Source: Trinickia diaoshuihuensis (GTDB taxonomy: Bacteria > Pseudomonadota > Gammaproteobacteria > Burkholderiales > Burkholderiaceae). From it: a DNA stretch of 64,000 nucleotides. The notes under the pieces were generated by a model that had not been told where the DNA came from, made no database searches, and saw only the letters and a program-made list of their open reading frames with translations. This document shows positions 42,135-55,119 of this stretch, piece after piece. Made by a program: the position numbers and the translations under genes. How positions within the stretch are numbered: the stretch's first letter is position 1; every line of letters starts with the position of its first letter. The DNA lies in assembly GCF_003390925.1 (NCBI RefSeq), contig NZ_QUBS01000078.1, positions 1 to 64,000 of the forward strand, written 5' to 3'.

Positions 42135-42908
42135 TCATTGCCTAACAGGGATGCCGCGCTCGGCCATGAAGCGCTTTGCTTCGCCGACCGTGTGCTCGCC
42201 GTAGTGGAAGATGCTCGCGGCCAGCACGGCGTCGGCGCGTCCTTCGACGATGCCGTCGGCCAGATCCTTCAGCGAACCGACGCCGCCCGAGGCGATGACC
42301 GGCACCGGCACCGCATCGGACACCGCGCGCGTCAGCGCGAGATCGAACCCGCTTTTCGTGCCGTCGCGGTCCATGCTCGTCAGCAAGATTTCGCCCGCGC
42401 CGTATTCGGCCATCTGCTTGGCCCATTGCACGGCGTCGAGCCCCGTCGCCTTGCGCCCGCCATGCGTGAACACCTCCCAGCGCGCAGGCTCGCCCTCGGC
42501 GGAGACGCGTTTCGCATCGATCGCGACGACGATGCACTGCGAGCCGTAGCGCAAGGCGGCCTCGCGCACGAGTTCGGGCCGCGCGACGGCCGACGAGTTC
42601 ATGCTGACCTTGTCCGCCCCGGCATTGAGCAGGCGCCGCACGTCCTCGACGGCGCGCACGCCGCCGCCCACGGTCAGCGGGATGAAAACTTGCGCCGCCA
42701 CGGCCTCGATGATCGGCAAAATCAGGTCGCGTTGATCGGAGGTGGCCGTGATGTCGAGGAACGTCAGCTCGTCGGCGCCTTGCTCGTCGTAGCGGCGCGC
42801 GATCTCGACGGGATCGCCGGCATCGCGCAGCTCCACGAAATTGACGCCTTTGACGACGCGCCCGGCGGTCACGTCCAGACAGGGGATGATGCGTTTAGCT
42901 AGAGCCAT
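42135..42908 (-). CDS. hisF: Imidazole glycerol phosphate synthase, cyclase subunit
   Basis: 257-aa (beta/alpha)8 barrel that joins with HisH to make imidazole glycerol phosphate and AICAR from PRFAR. Catalytic Asp11 in [16 protein letters not shown] and Asp in [14 protein letters not shown] are present, as are the phosphate loops ([21 protein letters not shown]). Confidence 0.97.
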   Translation of the reverse strand: MALAKRIIPCLDVTAGRVVKGVNFVELRDAGDPVEIARRYDEQGADELTFLDITATSDQRDLILPIIEAVAAQVFIPLTVGGGVRAVEDVRRLLNAGADKVSMNSSAVARPELVREAALRYGSQCIVVAIDAKRVSAEGEPARWEVFTHGGRKATGLDAVQWAKQMAEYGAGEILLTSMDRDGTKSGFDLALTRAVSDAVPVPVIASGGVGSLKDLADGIVEGRADAVLAASIFHYGEHTVGEAKRFMAERGIPVRQ

Positions 42909-43021
42909 GATGGTGCAAATGCCGCTAAGTGAGCCGCCTGCTTGCTACGCAGACAGCATAAAGCCGTGGCGGGCTCGGGCCGCCTCGGCCGCGCGCGCCG
43001 CCCGGCGTTATGCGCGAGGCA

Positions 43022-43774
43022 TTAGGCGTCGTCGGATTCGCGCAATGCGTCCGCGCGCGTTTGCGCCGCGGCAAAATCGAGATCGCCCGAATAAATCGCG
43101 CGCCCGCAGATGACGCCCTCGATGCCTTCGTCCTCGACTTCGCACAGCGCATCGATATCGGCCAGATTCGACAGACCGCCGCTCGCGATCACGGGAATCT
43201 TCACCGCGCGCGCGAGCCGCACCGTCGCCTCGATATTGATGCCCTGCAACATGCCGTCGCGGCCGATATCGGTATAGATGATCGATTCGCAGCCGTAGTC
43301 CTCGAATTTTTGCGCCAGATCGACGACCTCGTGGCCCGTCAGCTTGCTCCAGCCGTCCGTCGCCACCTTACCGTCTTTCGCGTCGAGCCCGACGATGATG
43401 TGGCCGCCGAACGCCGTGCAGGCATCTTGCAAAAAGCCGGGGTTTTTCACGGCGGCCGTGCCGATGATGACGTACGACAGGCCGTCGTCCAGGTAGCGCT
43501 CGATCGTTTCGAGATCGCGGATTCCGCCGCCGAGCTGCACGGGGATTTCGTTGCCGACTTCCTCGATGATGGCGCGGATCGCTTCTTCGTTCCTCGGCTT
43601 GCCGGCGAACGCACCGTTCAGATCGACCAGATGCAGCCGCCGCGCGCCGCGCTCGACCCAATGCCGGGCCATCGCCGCGGGGTCCTCGGAAAATATGGTC
43701 GCTTGGTCCATATCGCCTTGTTTAAGGCGCACACACTGACCGTCCTTGAGGTCGATGGCGGGAATCAGCAGCAT
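43022..43774 (-). CDS. hisA: ProFAR isomerase (HisA)
   Basis: 250-aa (beta/alpha)8 barrel that performs the Amadori isomerisation of ProFAR to PRFAR. Catalytic Asp in [16 protein letters not shown] and Asp in [13 protein letters not shown]; phosphate loops [10 protein letters not shown] and IASGGLSNL. The ATG at 43774 starts the conserved MLLIPAIDL; a longer frame upstream is not conserved. Confidence 0.97.
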   Translation of the reverse strand: MLLIPAIDLKDGQCVRLKQGDMDQATIFSEDPAAMARHWVERGARRLHLVDLNGAFAGKPRNEEAIRAIIEEVGNEIPVQLGGGIRDLETIERYLDDGLSYVIIGTAAVKNPGFLQDACTAFGGHIIVGLDAKDGKVATDGWSKLTGHEVVDLAQKFEDYGCESIIYTDIGRDGMLQGINIEATVRLARAVKIPVIASGGLSNLADIDALCEVEDEGIEGVICGRAIYSGDLDFAAAQTRADALRESDDA

Positions 43775-43931
43775 AGCAATCGCGTGAAGTCTGGGAGGTT
43801 GAATGTCGGCGGCAGCCGGCTTCGGGCGCACTATCGCCCCCGCCGTGTCGCTTAGTTTAGTACAAGTCTTTCGGGGCTCCGCCCGCTCGCCGCCCGGATA
43901 GGACAATGGCGCGCGGACGGCCGCATCGCGT

Positions 43932-44570
43932 TCATGGGTTCCAGTCGACGAAATTGCGGTAGACGCGCAGCCCGGTATCGGCGCTCTTTTCAGGGTGAAA
44001 CTGCGTCGCGAAGATGTTTCCGCGCGCCACGGCCGACGTGAACGTCGTGCCGTAATCGGTCTCGCCCACCGTATCGTCGCGCTCTTCGGGCACGACGTAA
44101 TAGCTGTGGACGAAGTAAAAGAACGCACCGTCGGGCACGCCAGCCCAGAGCGGGTGAGCACGCGTTTGCCGCACGCGGTTCCAGCCCATTTGCGGCACTT
44201 TGAAGCGCGAGCCGTCGTCCTGCAATTGGCCTTCGAGCGCGAAACGCACCACCTTGCCCGGCAGCAAACCGAGCCCCGGCGTCGAGCCTTCCTCGCTCCA
44301 GTCGAACAGCATCTGCTCGCCGACGCATACGCCCATCAGCGGCTTGGCGCGCGAGGCTTCGAGCACCGCTTCTTGCAGTCCCGATTCGCCGAGGCAGCGC
44401 ATGCAGTCGGGCATCGCCCCTTGGCCGGGCAAGACGATGCGCTCGGCCGCGCGAATCCCTTCGGGACGATCGACGATCGCCACGTCCGCTTCGGGTGCGG
44501 CCTTCTTGAGCGCTTGGTACACCGAGCGCAAGTTGCCCATCCCGTAATCCACAATCGCAATCTTTTTCAT
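43932..44570 (-). CDS. hisH: Imidazole glycerol phosphate synthase, glutaminase subunit
   Basis: 212-aa class I glutamine amidotransferase that feeds ammonia to HisF. The catalytic Cys in [12 protein letters not shown] and the His-Glu pair in [15 protein letters not shown] are intact. The start overlaps the marC stop by 4 bp. Confidence 0.97.
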   Translation of the reverse strand: MKKIAIVDYGMGNLRSVYQALKKAAPEADVAIVDRPEGIRAAERIVLPGQGAMPDCMRCLGESGLQEAVLEASRAKPLMGVCVGEQMLFDWSEEGSTPGLGLLPGKVVRFALEGQLQDDGSRFKVPQMGWNRVRQTRAHPLWAGVPDGAFFYFVHSYYVVPEERDDTVGETDYGTTFTSAVARGNIFATQFHPEKSADTGLRVYRNFVDWNP

Positions 44571-45187
44571 CGCAAGTTAGGCAAGAGCGCCTTCAATCCG
44601 TCGACGATGAACTCCACCGCCAGCGCCGACAACATCAAACCCATCAGCCGCGTGCCGATGTTGATCCCGGTATGGCCGACCCAGCGGGCGATCGGATCGG
44701 CGAGCCTGAGCGCGCCGAAGCAGATGACCGCGATGACGGCGCCGATCGCTACGAGCCCGATCCGGTCGTACCAATGCACCGTGTTCGCCGAATAGACGAT
44801 CACCGTGCTGATCGTGCCGGGGCCCGTCAGCAGCGGGATGGCCAGCGGCACGACCGCGATGCTGTTCTTCGATTCGGCCTCGTCGCGCTCCTCGGGGGTG
44901 GCACGCGTATTGCCGATCTGCGCATTGAGCATGTTCACGGCCATCAGCAGCATGATGATGCCGCCGCCCACCTCGAGCGAACCGACTGAAATCCCGAAAA
45001 AACTAATGATCTGCTGGCCGAGCAGCGTCGTCACCGCGATCACGCAAAACACCGAAATCGAGGCGATGCGGATCGTGCGCCGGCGCTCGCCGTCGGAATG
45101 CTCCGACGTGAGGCTCAGGAAGAACGGCACGGCACCGACGGGATTGATCAGTGCCAGCAATGAAATAAACGATTTGAGAAGATCCAT
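44567..45187 (-). CDS. MarC-family inner-membrane protein
   Basis: 206-aa protein with six hydrophobic segments ([22 protein letters not shown] at the start; [36 protein letters not shown] in the middle). MarC proteins have no established function; the old link to multiple antibiotic resistance has been withdrawn. The 4-bp overlap with hisH makes it part of the his transcript, an arrangement common in Burkholderia. Confidence 0.92.
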   Translation of the reverse strand: MDLLKSFISLLALINPVGAVPFFLSLTSEHSDGERRRTIRIASISVFCVIAVTTLLGQQIISFFGISVGSLEVGGGIIMLLMAVNMLNAQIGNTRATPEERDEAESKNSIAVVPLAIPLLTGPGTISTVIVYSANTVHWYDRIGLVAIGAVIAVICFGALRLADPIARWVGHTGINIGTRLMGLMLSALAVEFIVDGLKALLPNLR

Positions 45188-45246
45188 CGCAAGCCGGCGC
45201 CGCGTCTTTTAGGCGCGGCAACCGGTCCGTCGGTGAAGGGCCTGCG

Positions 45247-45834
45247 TTAGAGACTGCCTTTCGTCGACGGAATCTGCCCCGCCGCGCGCTCGTCCAGCTC
45301 CACAGCCATGCGCAACGCACGGCCGAATGCCTTGAACACCGTTTCCAACTGATGGTGCGCGTTCAAACCGCGCAAATTATCGACGTGCAGCGTCACGCCC
45401 GCGTGATTGACGAAGCCGCGGAAGAACTCGATCGACAAATCGACGTCGAACGTGCCGATCCGCGCACGCGTGAACGGCACATGGAATTCGAGCCCCGGAC
45501 GCCCGGAGAAGTCGATGACGACGCGCGAGAGCGCCTCGTCGAGCGGCACGTAAGCGTGGCCGTAGCGGCGAATGCCCTTTTTGTCGCCGATGGCCTTGGC
45601 CACCGCCATGCCGAGCGTGATGCCGGTGTCTTCGACGGTATGGTGGTCGTCGATATGCAAATCGCCATCCGCCTCGATATCGAGGTCGATCAGCCCATGA
45701 CGGGCGATTTGATCGAGCATGTGGTCGAGGAACGGCACGCCCGTGGCCAGCTTTTGCCGGCCCGTGCCGTCCAGATCGATCTTGACACGGATCTTCGTTT
45801 CGCTGGTATCGCGAACCACTTCCGCTACGCGCAT
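45247..45834 (-). CDS. hisB: Imidazoleglycerol-phosphate dehydratase
   Basis: 195-aa manganese enzyme of the sixth histidine step, in the stand-alone form without the phosphatase domain. The two-fold metal motifs [29 protein letters not shown] (here [13 protein letters not shown]) and [22 protein letters not shown] are present. Confidence 0.97.
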   Translation of the reverse strand: MRVAEVVRDTSETKIRVKIDLDGTGRQKLATGVPFLDHMLDQIARHGLIDLDIEADGDLHIDDHHTVEDTGITLGMAVAKAIGDKKGIRRYGHAYVPLDEALSRVVIDFSGRPGLEFHVPFTRARIGTFDVDLSIEFFRGFVNHAGVTLHVDNLRGLNAHHQLETVFKAFGRALRMAVELDERAAGQIPSTKGSL

Positions 45835-45854
45835 GAAAAACCTCTAAGTAACTA

Positions 45855-46928
45855 TTATTTCAGCGCCTGCTCGAGCGCCGCGAGCATTTGCGCGTTCTCG
45901 TTCGGCGCGCCGACCGTCAAACGCAAGCAATTAGCAAGCAATGGGTGCATTTTACCCACGTTTTTGACCAAAACCTTCGCCTTTAGTAGGGCGTTGAACG
46001 CCGCGTCCGAATCGGGCACGCGCACGAGCAGGAAGTTGGCGGCGCTCGGAAACACGGAGGTACCCGGCAACGCGGCCAGCGCCGACGCCAATTTGGCCCG
46101 CTCGGCCCGCAATTGCGCCGCCTGGCCTTCCAGCACGTCGACGTGATCGAGCATGAATTCGGCCGCGGCCTGCGTGAGCACGTTCACGTTGTACGGCGGG
46201 CGAACCTTGTCGAACTCCTTGAGCCAGGCGGGGGCACCGACGAGGTAACCGAGCCGGATCCCGGCCAACCCCAGCTTCGAGACGGTCCGCATGACGACGA
46301 CGTTGTCGTACCGCAGCACGCGGTCGATCCAGCTCTTCTCGGCGAACGGCTGATACGCCTCGTCGATCACGACCAGGCTACCCCGCGCCGCGGCGATCAC
46401 GCGCTCGATATCCGTGTCCGGGTATAGCGTGCCCGTCGGATTATTCGGGTAAGCCAGATAGATGATGGCCGGCTTCTGTTCGGCGATGGCGGCGATCATC
46501 GCCTCGGTATCGAGCGTCAGATCGGCACGATGCGGCACGCCGATGAAATCGAGGTGCGCGAACTTCGCCGACATTTGATACATGACGAAGCCGGGCACGG
46601 GCGCGAGCAGCTTGGCGCCCGGCTTCGCGCAAGCGACGGCGATCATGCTGATCAGCTCGTCCGAGCCGTTGCCGAGCAACACGTCCGCACCGGCCGGCAC
46701 GCCCATCACAGACTTGAGCTTGTCGATCAGCGCCGCGGGGCGCGGCTCCGGGTAGCGGTTGAGCGCGACGGCGGCCAGCACCTCGCCCAGTTGCCGCGCG
46801 AGCGGCGTGGGCAGCGGGAACGGGTTTTCCATCGCGTCGAGCTTCACGAAGCCCGTCGCGTCGGCCACCGCGTAAGTCGTCATGGACAGGACGTCTTGAC
46901 GAATGATGTCTTCGGGTTTCGTCGTCAT
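45855..46928 (-). CDS. hisC: Histidinol-phosphate aminotransferase
   Basis: 357-aa PLP enzyme (fold type I) of the seventh histidine step. Features: [11 protein letters not shown] near the N-terminus, [13 protein letters not shown], the [10 protein letters not shown] substrate region, the cofactor Asp and Tyr in [11 protein letters not shown], and the Schiff-base Lys in [16 protein letters not shown]. The ATG at 46928 begins 2 bp after hisD; longer upstream codons are a shadow. Confidence 0.96.
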   Translation of the reverse strand: MTTKPEDIIRQDVLSMTTYAVADATGFVKLDAMENPFPLPTPLARQLGEVLAAVALNRYPEPRPAALIDKLKSVMGVPAGADVLLGNGSDELISMIAVACAKPGAKLLAPVPGFVMYQMSAKFAHLDFIGVPHRADLTLDTEAMIAAIAEQKPAIIYLAYPNNPTGTLYPDTDIERVIAAARGSLVVIDEAYQPFAEKSWIDRVLRYDNVVVMRTVSKLGLAGIRLGYLVGAPAWLKEFDKVRPPYNVNVLTQAAAEFMLDHVDVLEGQAAQLRAERAKLASALAALPGTSVFPSAANFLLVRVPDSDAAFNALLKAKVLVKNVGKMHPLLANCLRLTVGAPNENAQMLAALEQALK

Positions 46929-46930
46929 GA

Positions 46931-48253
46931 TCAGCCGCCTTGTTTCATCCGGTATTCGGCACTGCGCGCGTGCGCCGGCAGACCTTCGCCGTACGCAAGC
47001 TCGGCCGCGATCTCGCCGAGCGTTTGCGCGCCCTCGGCACTGACTTCGATCACGCTCGAGCGCTTGAAGAAGTCGTAGACGCCGAGCGGCGACGAAAAGC
47101 GCGCCGTCCGCGACGTCGGCAAGACGTGATTCGGCCCCGCGCAGTAATCGCCGAGGCTCTCGCTCGTATAACGGCCGAGGAAAATCGCGCCCGCGTGGCG
47201 GATCTCCTTCGCCCATTGGTGCGGATCGAGCGCCGAAATCTCCAAGTGCTCGGGGGCGATCTGATTGGCGATCGCGCAGGCCTCGGCCATATCGCGCACT
47301 TTCACGAGCGCACCGCGGTCGACGAGCGAGCGCTCGATGACGTCGCGCCGCGGCATCGGCGGCAACAGTTCGTTGATCGCATCGTGCACGCGCGCGATGA
47401 ACGCCTCGTCGGGACACAACAGGATCGATTGGGCCAGCTCGTCGTGTTCGGCCTGGGAGAACAGGTCCATGGCGACCCAGCGCGGGTCCGTCGTACCGTC
47501 GCACAGGACGAGGATTTCCGAGGGGCCGGCGATCATATCGATACCGACCGTGCCGAACACGCGCCGCTTGGCGGCCGCGACGTAGGCATTGCCGGGGCCG
47601 CAGATCTTATCGACGGCCGGCAGCGTTTGCGTGCCGTACGCGAGGGCGCCCACGGCCTGCGCGCCGCCGATCGTAAAGACGCGATCGACGCCCCCGAGCA
47701 AGGCCGCCGCCAGCACGAGCGGATTGCGCACGCCGTCGGGCGTCGGCACGACCATCACGATCTCGCGCACGCCGGCCACGCGCGCCGGAATGGCGTTCAT
47801 CAGCACCGACGACGGATACGCCGCCTTGCCGCCCGGCACATAGATGCCGGCGCGATCGAGCGGCGTCACCTTCTGGCCCAGCACGGTGCCGTCGGCTTCC
47901 GTGTACTGCCAGCTATGGCTGCCGCATTCGATCTTTTGTTTCTCGTGATAGGCCCGCACGCGCGCCGCCGCGGCTTCCAGCGCCGCGCGCCGCTTCGGTT
48001 CGAGCGCATCGAGCGCCGCTTCGAGTTCGCTCGTCGGCAATTCGAGCGCCGCGACGCTCGTGGCCGAAAGACGGTCGAAGCGGTTCGTGTATTCGAGGAC
48101 GGCCGCGTCGCCGCGCGTTTTGACGTCGGCCAGGATCTGCGCGACCGAGCGTTCGATCGCTTCGTCCTCGCTCGCCTCGAAGGCAAGCACGGCGGCGAGT
48201 TGCGCCGAGAAGTCCTCGGCGCTCGAATCGAGTTTGCGAATCGTCAGTGACAT
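46931..48253 (-). CDS. hisD: Histidinol dehydrogenase
   Basis: 440-aa zinc enzyme of the last two histidine steps. Motifs: [19 protein letters not shown], the NAD region [15 protein letters not shown], and [13 protein letters not shown], with the catalytic Glu-His in LIAPEHLEI (here IAPEHLEIS). Gene order hisG-hisD-hisC follows the Burkholderia cluster. Confidence 0.97.
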   Translation of the reverse strand: MSLTIRKLDSSAEDFSAQLAAVLAFEASEDEAIERSVAQILADVKTRGDAAVLEYTNRFDRLSATSVAALELPTSELEAALDALEPKRRAALEAAAARVRAYHEKQKIECGSHSWQYTEADGTVLGQKVTPLDRAGIYVPGGKAAYPSSVLMNAIPARVAGVREIVMVVPTPDGVRNPLVLAAALLGGVDRVFTIGGAQAVGALAYGTQTLPAVDKICGPGNAYVAAAKRRVFGTVGIDMIAGPSEILVLCDGTTDPRWVAMDLFSQAEHDELAQSILLCPDEAFIARVHDAINELLPPMPRRDVIERSLVDRGALVKVRDMAEACAIANQIAPEHLEISALDPHQWAKEIRHAGAIFLGRYTSESLGDYCAGPNHVLPTSRTARFSSPLGVYDFFKRSSVIEVSAEGAQTLGEIAAELAYGEGLPAHARSAEYRMKQGG

Positions 48254-48324
48254 GCTGGTATCCGTTTCGGTAATGCGCGTGCCGGGCGAGACGCGCGAGC
48301 CACGCGCGACAAACCCGGTCCGCG

Positions 48325-50607
<2,283 letters not shown>

Positions 50608-50626
50608 GTGCACGCTCCTTTCCGAT

Positions 50627-51382
50627 TCAATAGCGCAGCTTGTAGCCTGACGCGAGCAAACGCATCGCGATCGCGGCGATCAGCGCGAAAAATCCGCTCA
50701 CGATGACGAGGCTCGCGAGCGGGTCGATATCGGACAAGCCGAAAAAACCGTAGCGAAAGCCGTCGATCATGTAGAAAAACGGGTTTAGCCGCGACACATG
50801 GCGCCAGATGTCCGGCAGCGTATGCGTCGAATAGAACACGCCCGAGAGGAACGTGAGCGGCATGATCAAAAAGTTTTGAAACGCCGCCAACTGATCGAAC
50901 TTCTCGGCCAAGATCCCCGCGATGAGCCCGAGCGTGCCGAGAATCGCGGCGCCGAGCACCGCGAACACGACGATGTAGGCCGCCGCCGCGAACTTCACGG
51001 GGATGAACCAAACCGTCACGACGAATACTCCTAGCCCAACCGCGAGCCCGCGCACGACCGACGCGAGCACGTAGGCGCCGAACATCTCCCAATAGGTGAG
51101 CGGCGGCAGCAGCACGAACACGAGGTTGCCCGTGATCTTCGATTGAATCAGCGACGACGAGCTATTCGCGAACGCGTTCTGCAACACGCTCATCATGACG
51201 AGGCCCGGGATCAGGAAGCTCGTATATTCGACACCCGGATAAACCTCGACGTGTCCGCGCAGCGCATGCCCAAAAATCGTCAAATACAGTAGCGCCGTAA
51301 TGACGGGCGCCAGCACCGTTTGGAACGAGACCTTCCAAAAGCGCAGGATTTCTTTGTAGAACAAAGTCCGGAAGCCGCTCAT
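50627..51382 (-). CDS. ABC-2 type transporter permease (YadH-like)
   Basis: 251-aa membrane subunit with six hydrophobic segments and the ABC-2 family layout (FYKEILRFWKVSFQTVLAPVITALLYL; LIPGLVMMSVLQNAFANSSSSLIQSKITGNL). The size and pairing with a 308-aa ATPase match E. coli YadGH, whose substrate is not known. The ATG overlaps the ATPase stop by 4 bp. Confidence 0.92.
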   Translation of the reverse strand: MSGFRTLFYKEILRFWKVSFQTVLAPVITALLYLTIFGHALRGHVEVYPGVEYTSFLIPGLVMMSVLQNAFANSSSSLIQSKITGNLVFVLLPPLTYWEMFGAYVLASVVRGLAVGLGVFVVTVWFIPVKFAAAAYIVVFAVLGAAILGTLGLIAGILAEKFDQLAAFQNFLIMPLTFLSGVFYSTHTLPDIWRHVSRLNPFFYMIDGFRYGFFGLSDIDPLASLVIVSGFFALIAAIAMRLLASGYKLRY

Positions 51383-52305
51383 GCCAGACCCTCGAGCACT
51401 TCGGGCGCGTTCATCAATTGAACGAAAACGTCTTCGAGATCGGCTTTGCGCACATCGATTTCCTCGAACGTACAGCCCGCCGCGCGGCATTGCGCGAGGA
51501 TGCGCTCCACGTCGTCGTAGCTCGACAAACGCAGCAGATGCTGACGCGCACCCGGCGCGGACGGCTCGATCTCCAAGGCGCGCAATTCCGTCGGCAACAC
51601 GCCTTGCGCGAAGCGCACCGCGAGTTGCATCCCGGCGAAGCGCTGCAACAGCGCGCTCGTGCGGTCGAGCGCCACCACCTCGCCGCGCCGCAGCATCGCG
51701 ATGCGGTCGCACAGCGATTCGGCTTCTTCGAGATAGTGCGTCGTCAACACGATCGTATGACCTTCTCGATTGAGCCGCGAGATGAATTTCCACAGCGTTT
51801 GGCGCAACTCGACATCGACGCCGGCCGTGGGCTCGTCGAGCACGATCACGGGCGGCCGGTGCACGAGCGCCTGCGCGACGAGCACGCGCCGCTTCATGCC
51901 GCCCGACAGCGCGCGCATGTTCGCGTCGGCCTTCTCGGTCAAATCGAGATTGGCCATGACCTCGTCGATCCAATCGTCGTTGTGATGAAGCCCGTAATAG
52001 CCCGATTGGATACGCAACGTTTCGCGAACCGAAAAGAACGGATCGAACACGAGTTCTTGCGGCACCACGCCGAGGGCCCGCCGCGCCTGCCGGAAATCGG
52101 AGACGACGTCATGACCCCGGACGAGAACGGTGCCTTCGTCGGCGCGCGCGAGCCCCGCGAGAATGCTGATGAGGGTCGTCTTGCCCGCGCCATTGGGGCC
52201 GAGCAGGCCGAAGAACTCGCCCTCCTCGACCGTCAAGCTGACGCCCTTGAGCGCTTGCAGCGCCTTATAGCGCTTCTTGACGTTGCGGATTTCTATCGCT
52301 GACAT
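51379..52305 (-). CDS. ABC transporter ATP-binding protein (YadG-like)
   Basis: 308-aa ATPase with Walker A GPNGAGKTTLI, signature LSGGMKRR, Walker B VIVLDEPTAGVD and switch His in VLTTHYLEEAE, plus a C-terminal extension usual in drug/polysaccharide-type exporters. It works with the permease encoded in overlap. It lies downstream of the mla genes, but 213 bp separate it from mlaB. Confidence 0.94.
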   Translation of the reverse strand: MSAIEIRNVKKRYKALQALKGVSLTVEEGEFFGLLGPNGAGKTTLISILAGLARADEGTVLVRGHDVVSDFRQARRALGVVPQELVFDPFFSVRETLRIQSGYYGLHHNDDWIDEVMANLDLTEKADANMRALSGGMKRRVLVAQALVHRPPVIVLDEPTAGVDVELRQTLWKFISRLNREGHTIVLTTHYLEEAESLCDRIAMLRRGEVVALDRTSALLQRFAGMQLAVRFAQGVLPTELRALEIEPSAPGARQHLLRLSSYDDVERILAQCRAAGCTFEEIDVRKADLEDVFVQLMNAPEVLEGLA

Positions 52306-52518
52306 GGGTGTGCGCGGCCTTTACCGGCGGCGCGCCTTTGTTGTGACGTGATTCGTGCCCGGCTCGCGGCACGGGCGGGCATGCGGCCGGCGCCCGCCTC
52401 GAAAACGAGAGGCCGGTCGGCTGCCCGAAAAACGGTTGATTATAGGCTAAGTCGGGGTCGCCCACCGGGCGCCGCGGCCGGCGCTCGGACACGGGCGGCG
52501 CGCATCGCGCGCTTGCGG

Positions 52519-52833
52519 TCAGACCGCCGTGGCGGCGTTCGCTGACGTAGCCGGATGCGCCCCGGCGAATAAGGTGTCGATGCCGTAGACCTGCGCGAGG
52601 CTCGCGAGGCCCGCCGGCACGTTCACGATGTCGAGCGCGCGGCCCCTCGCCTGCGCGGCGCGCCGCCAAGCGAGCAGCACCGCGAGCGCCGACGAGTCGA
52701 ATTGCGTCAGTTGCGTGCAATCGACGGCCGTTGCACCGGCCTCGATACTGGCCAGGCCGGCTGCGAGCGCACTAGTGGCGCTCGCATGCGTGAGCGTCGC
52801 GCCCGTGGCGAAACGGCTCGTATCGGCGCTCAT
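52519..52833 (-). CDS. mlaB: STAS-domain protein MlaB
   Basis: 104-aa STAS-domain protein, the cytoplasmic regulator or stabiliser of the MlaFEDB ATPase complex. The conserved strand-helix AVDCTQLTQFDSSALAVLLAWRRAA contains the family Asp-Ser-Ser. It overlaps the mlaC stop by 4 bp. Weakly conserved family, assigned mostly by context. Confidence 0.88.
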   Translation of the reverse strand: MSADTSRFATGATLTHASATSALAAGLASIEAGATAVDCTQLTQFDSSALAVLLAWRRAAQARGRALDIVNVPAGLASLAQVYGIDTLFAGAHPATSANAATAV

Positions 52834-53462
52834 GACGGTTGCTTACCCGCGGCGAGTTGCTCGTTGCGCTGCGTGAGGAACTGCAGCAAACCGGAGACGC
52901 CGCCCTGATTGATCTTCTCGGCGAACTGTTGCTGATACGCCTGGATCAGCCATGCGCCCGCCACGTTCAGGTCATAGACGCGCCAGCCTTGCGCCGTCTT
53001 GTACAGCCGGTAGTCGAGTTCGACCGGTTGGCTGTTGTTGATGACGGTCGAGCGCACGACGACATCCGTCGCGCCCGGATCCGCGCGGAACGGCTTGAAC
53101 TGCACGGTTTGATCGCGCACTTGCGACAGCGCGCCCGAGTAGGTGCGGATCAAGAGCATCTTGAATTGCTCGACCATTTGATCTTGCTGCTGCGGGGTAG
53201 CCTGGCGCCAGGCGCGGCCCATCGCGAGCTGCGTCGTGCGGCGGAAATCGGTGTACGGCAGGATCTTCTCGTTCACGACCTGCGTGATCTTGTTGATATC
53301 GCCGCTCTTGATGCTCGAATCGGACTTGATCTGGTCGAGCACCTGGGTCGTGACCGTTTTGATCATGCCGTCGGGAGAATTCGTGTCGACCGTTTGGGCA
53401 AAGCCGGCGCTGCCGAACGAGAGCAATGCGGAAAACAAAGCAAACCAGAGAAATTTTTTCAT
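52830..53462 (-). CDS. mlaC: Phospholipid-binding protein MlaC
   Basis: 210-aa periplasmic lipid shuttle between the outer-membrane MlaA complex and the inner-membrane MlaFEDB complex. Signal peptide (FLWFALFSALLSFGSAGFA, cleaved near residue 22), then the Ttg2D/MlaC domain with DFRRTTQLAMGRAWRQATPQQQDQMVEQF and a C-terminal YDLNVAGAWLIQAYQQQFAEKI. Confidence 0.95.
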   Translation of the reverse strand: MKKFLWFALFSALLSFGSAGFAQTVDTNSPDGMIKTVTTQVLDQIKSDSSIKSGDINKITQVVNEKILPYTDFRRTTQLAMGRAWRQATPQQQDQMVEQFKMLLIRTYSGALSQVRDQTVQFKPFRADPGATDVVVRSTVINNSQPVELDYRLYKTAQGWRVYDLNVAGAWLIQAYQQQFAEKINQGGVSGLLQFLTQRNEQLAAGKQPS

Positions 53463-53584
53463 CGTCGATCCTTGAGTGTCGAGGAACCGGAGTTCGAGCT
53501 CACCATGCCATGCAAGTTCGAGGCCGGTCCAACATCGGGCGGCAACATTCGTATCGAATCGTTACCACCCCGCTCCCACACCGC

Positions 53585-54484
53585 TCAGCGCGGCAAATGA
53601 ATTCCAGGCAGGCCGTTGTGCGGCGGCGGCACGTACTGCTGGCCCGGCACCGTTTGGCCGTCGCCGTTCGTCCCGCTGGCCGGCGCCGGCGCCGCGGCGG
53701 GCGCCGATGCCGCCGTAGCACCCGAAGCACCGGCCGGCTCGGCCGATCCGTCGTCGTACTTGGGCAGCGAATCGTCGTAGTTCGGAACGCTCTCGGCCCC
53801 GTCGCCGCCCGTGATCAGGAATTGGCGCCGCTGCAAATAGGCGTTTCGTATGAACGAATACTTGTCGATCGCGGCGCCCGAGAGCACGTCCACGGTCGTC
53901 AACAGGTTGGCGCGCGTATTGACGAGATTCACGCCGTACAGCGCCCAGCTCACGCTCGACGGATGCACGTAGCTGAGCGGGTTGCCGTAGTAATCGACCG
54001 CGAGGCCCGCCGCATCGCGTACCGTGCTCGGTCCCAGCAACGGCAGCACGAGGTACGGGCCCGACGGCACGCCGTAATGGCCGAGCGTCACGCCGAAGTC
54101 GGCGGAGTGCTTCGGCAGCTTGGCCGCCGTCGCGACGTCGAACAGGCCGCCCACGCCGAACACGGTGTTGATGACGACGCGCATGACGTCGCCCACGCCG
54201 TCGGCGATCTTCAGTTCGAGCAGTTCGTTGGCGGCGACATAGACATCGCCGATATTCGAAAAGAAGTTGGTGACGCTCGAGCGTACCGGCTGCGGTACGG
54301 CCCATTGATAGCCCTTCGCGACGGGTTTCAGCGCGTAGGTATCGACCGTATCGTTGAATTTGAAGACGGTCCGGTTCAGCCCCTCGAGCGGATCGCCCGG
54401 TGTCGGCGTTTGGACGGACGCGCAGCCGGCCAATGCCGCGGCGGCCAAAGCAAGCGTCACGTTCTTCGCGCGCGTGGTTCGCAT
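53585..54484 (-). CDS. mlaA: Outer-membrane lipoprotein MlaA (VacJ)
   Basis: 299-aa lipoprotein that removes misplaced phospholipids from the outer leaflet. Lipobox LAGC with the lipidated Cys at residue 21, then the MlaA core (DPLEGLNRTVFKFNDTVD...FFSNIGDVYVAANELLELK...GVTLGHYGVPSGPYLVLPLLGPSTVRDAAG). About 55 C-terminal residues are Ala/Pro-rich and likely disordered. It lies inside the mla operon between mlaD and mlaC. Confidence 0.95.
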   Translation of the reverse strand: MRTTRAKNVTLALAAAALAGCASVQTPTPGDPLEGLNRTVFKFNDTVDTYALKPVAKGYQWAVPQPVRSSVTNFFSNIGDVYVAANELLELKIADGVGDVMRVVINTVFGVGGLFDVATAAKLPKHSADFGVTLGHYGVPSGPYLVLPLLGPSTVRDAAGLAVDYYGNPLSYVHPSSVSWALYGVNLVNTRANLLTTVDVLSGAAIDKYSFIRNAYLQRRQFLITGGDGAESVPNYDDSLPKYDDGSAEPAGASGATAASAPAAAPAPASGTNGDGQTVPGQQYVPPPHNGLPGIHLPR

Positions 54485-54535
54485 TATTGTTCTCCGTTAG
54501 CTCACACTATCTGTGATTCGATCAACCGGGTTTCC

Positions 54536-55075
54536 TTAACCGCCGCTAGCCGCGGGCGCGCTGGACGCGGCCGGAGCGCTAGGCGCCGGGGCAGGAGCGG
54601 TTTTCGAGCCGCCCGCGTCGGCGGCCTTGCTGTAAAGGAACTGCCCGATCAAGTTTTCAAGCACGATGGCCGATTGGGTCATCGAAATGGTATCGCCGGC
54701 CTTCAGCATCTCGGAGTCGCCGCCGGGCTCGAGCCCGATGTACTGCTCGCCAAGCAGCCCGGAGGTCAAGATCTTGGCCGACGTGTCCTTCGGAAACGGA
54801 TACTGCTTGTCGATATCGATGGTGACCGTGGCCTGGTAGGTATTCGTGTCGAAGCCGATCGAGCTCACGCGTCCGACCGTCACGCCCGCGCTTTTGACGG
54901 GAGCGCGCACCTTCAGACCGCCGATATTGTCGAACTTGAGCTTGACGGGATAGGTGGCCTCGAACGAGAGCGAGCTCATGTTGCCGACCTTCAGCGCCAG
55001 AAACAGCACGGCGATCAAGCCCAGCAGCACGAACAAGCCGACCCAGAAGTCGAGAACAGTCTTTTTCATCGTCAT
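54536..55075 (-). CDS. mlaD: MCE-domain protein MlaD
   Basis: 179-aa inner-membrane-anchored subunit. One N-terminal helix (DFWVGLFVLLGLIAVLFLALKVGN) followed by the periplasmic MCE domain (YPVKLKFDNIGGLKVRAPVKSAGVTVGRV; SGLLGEQYIGLEPG) that forms a hexameric lipid channel. The C-terminus is Ala/Pro-rich and variable. Confidence 0.96.
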   Translation of the reverse strand: MTMKKTVLDFWVGLFVLLGLIAVLFLALKVGNMSSLSFEATYPVKLKFDNIGGLKVRAPVKSAGVTVGRVSSIGFDTNTYQATVTIDIDKQYPFPKDTSAKILTSGLLGEQYIGLEPGGDSEMLKAGDTISMTQSAIVLENLIGQFLYSKAADAGGSKTAPAPAPSAPAASSAPAASGG

Positions 55076-55119
55076 TCCAACAAAGAGAAATTGGCTTAAG
55101 CGGCAAACGGCGCCGGCGC

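Noticed and set aside
46940-48250. 436-codon plus-strand frame opposite hisD
   Set aside because: High GC makes long open antisense frames common; composition is Arg/His-rich and the opposite strand is unmistakably hisD.
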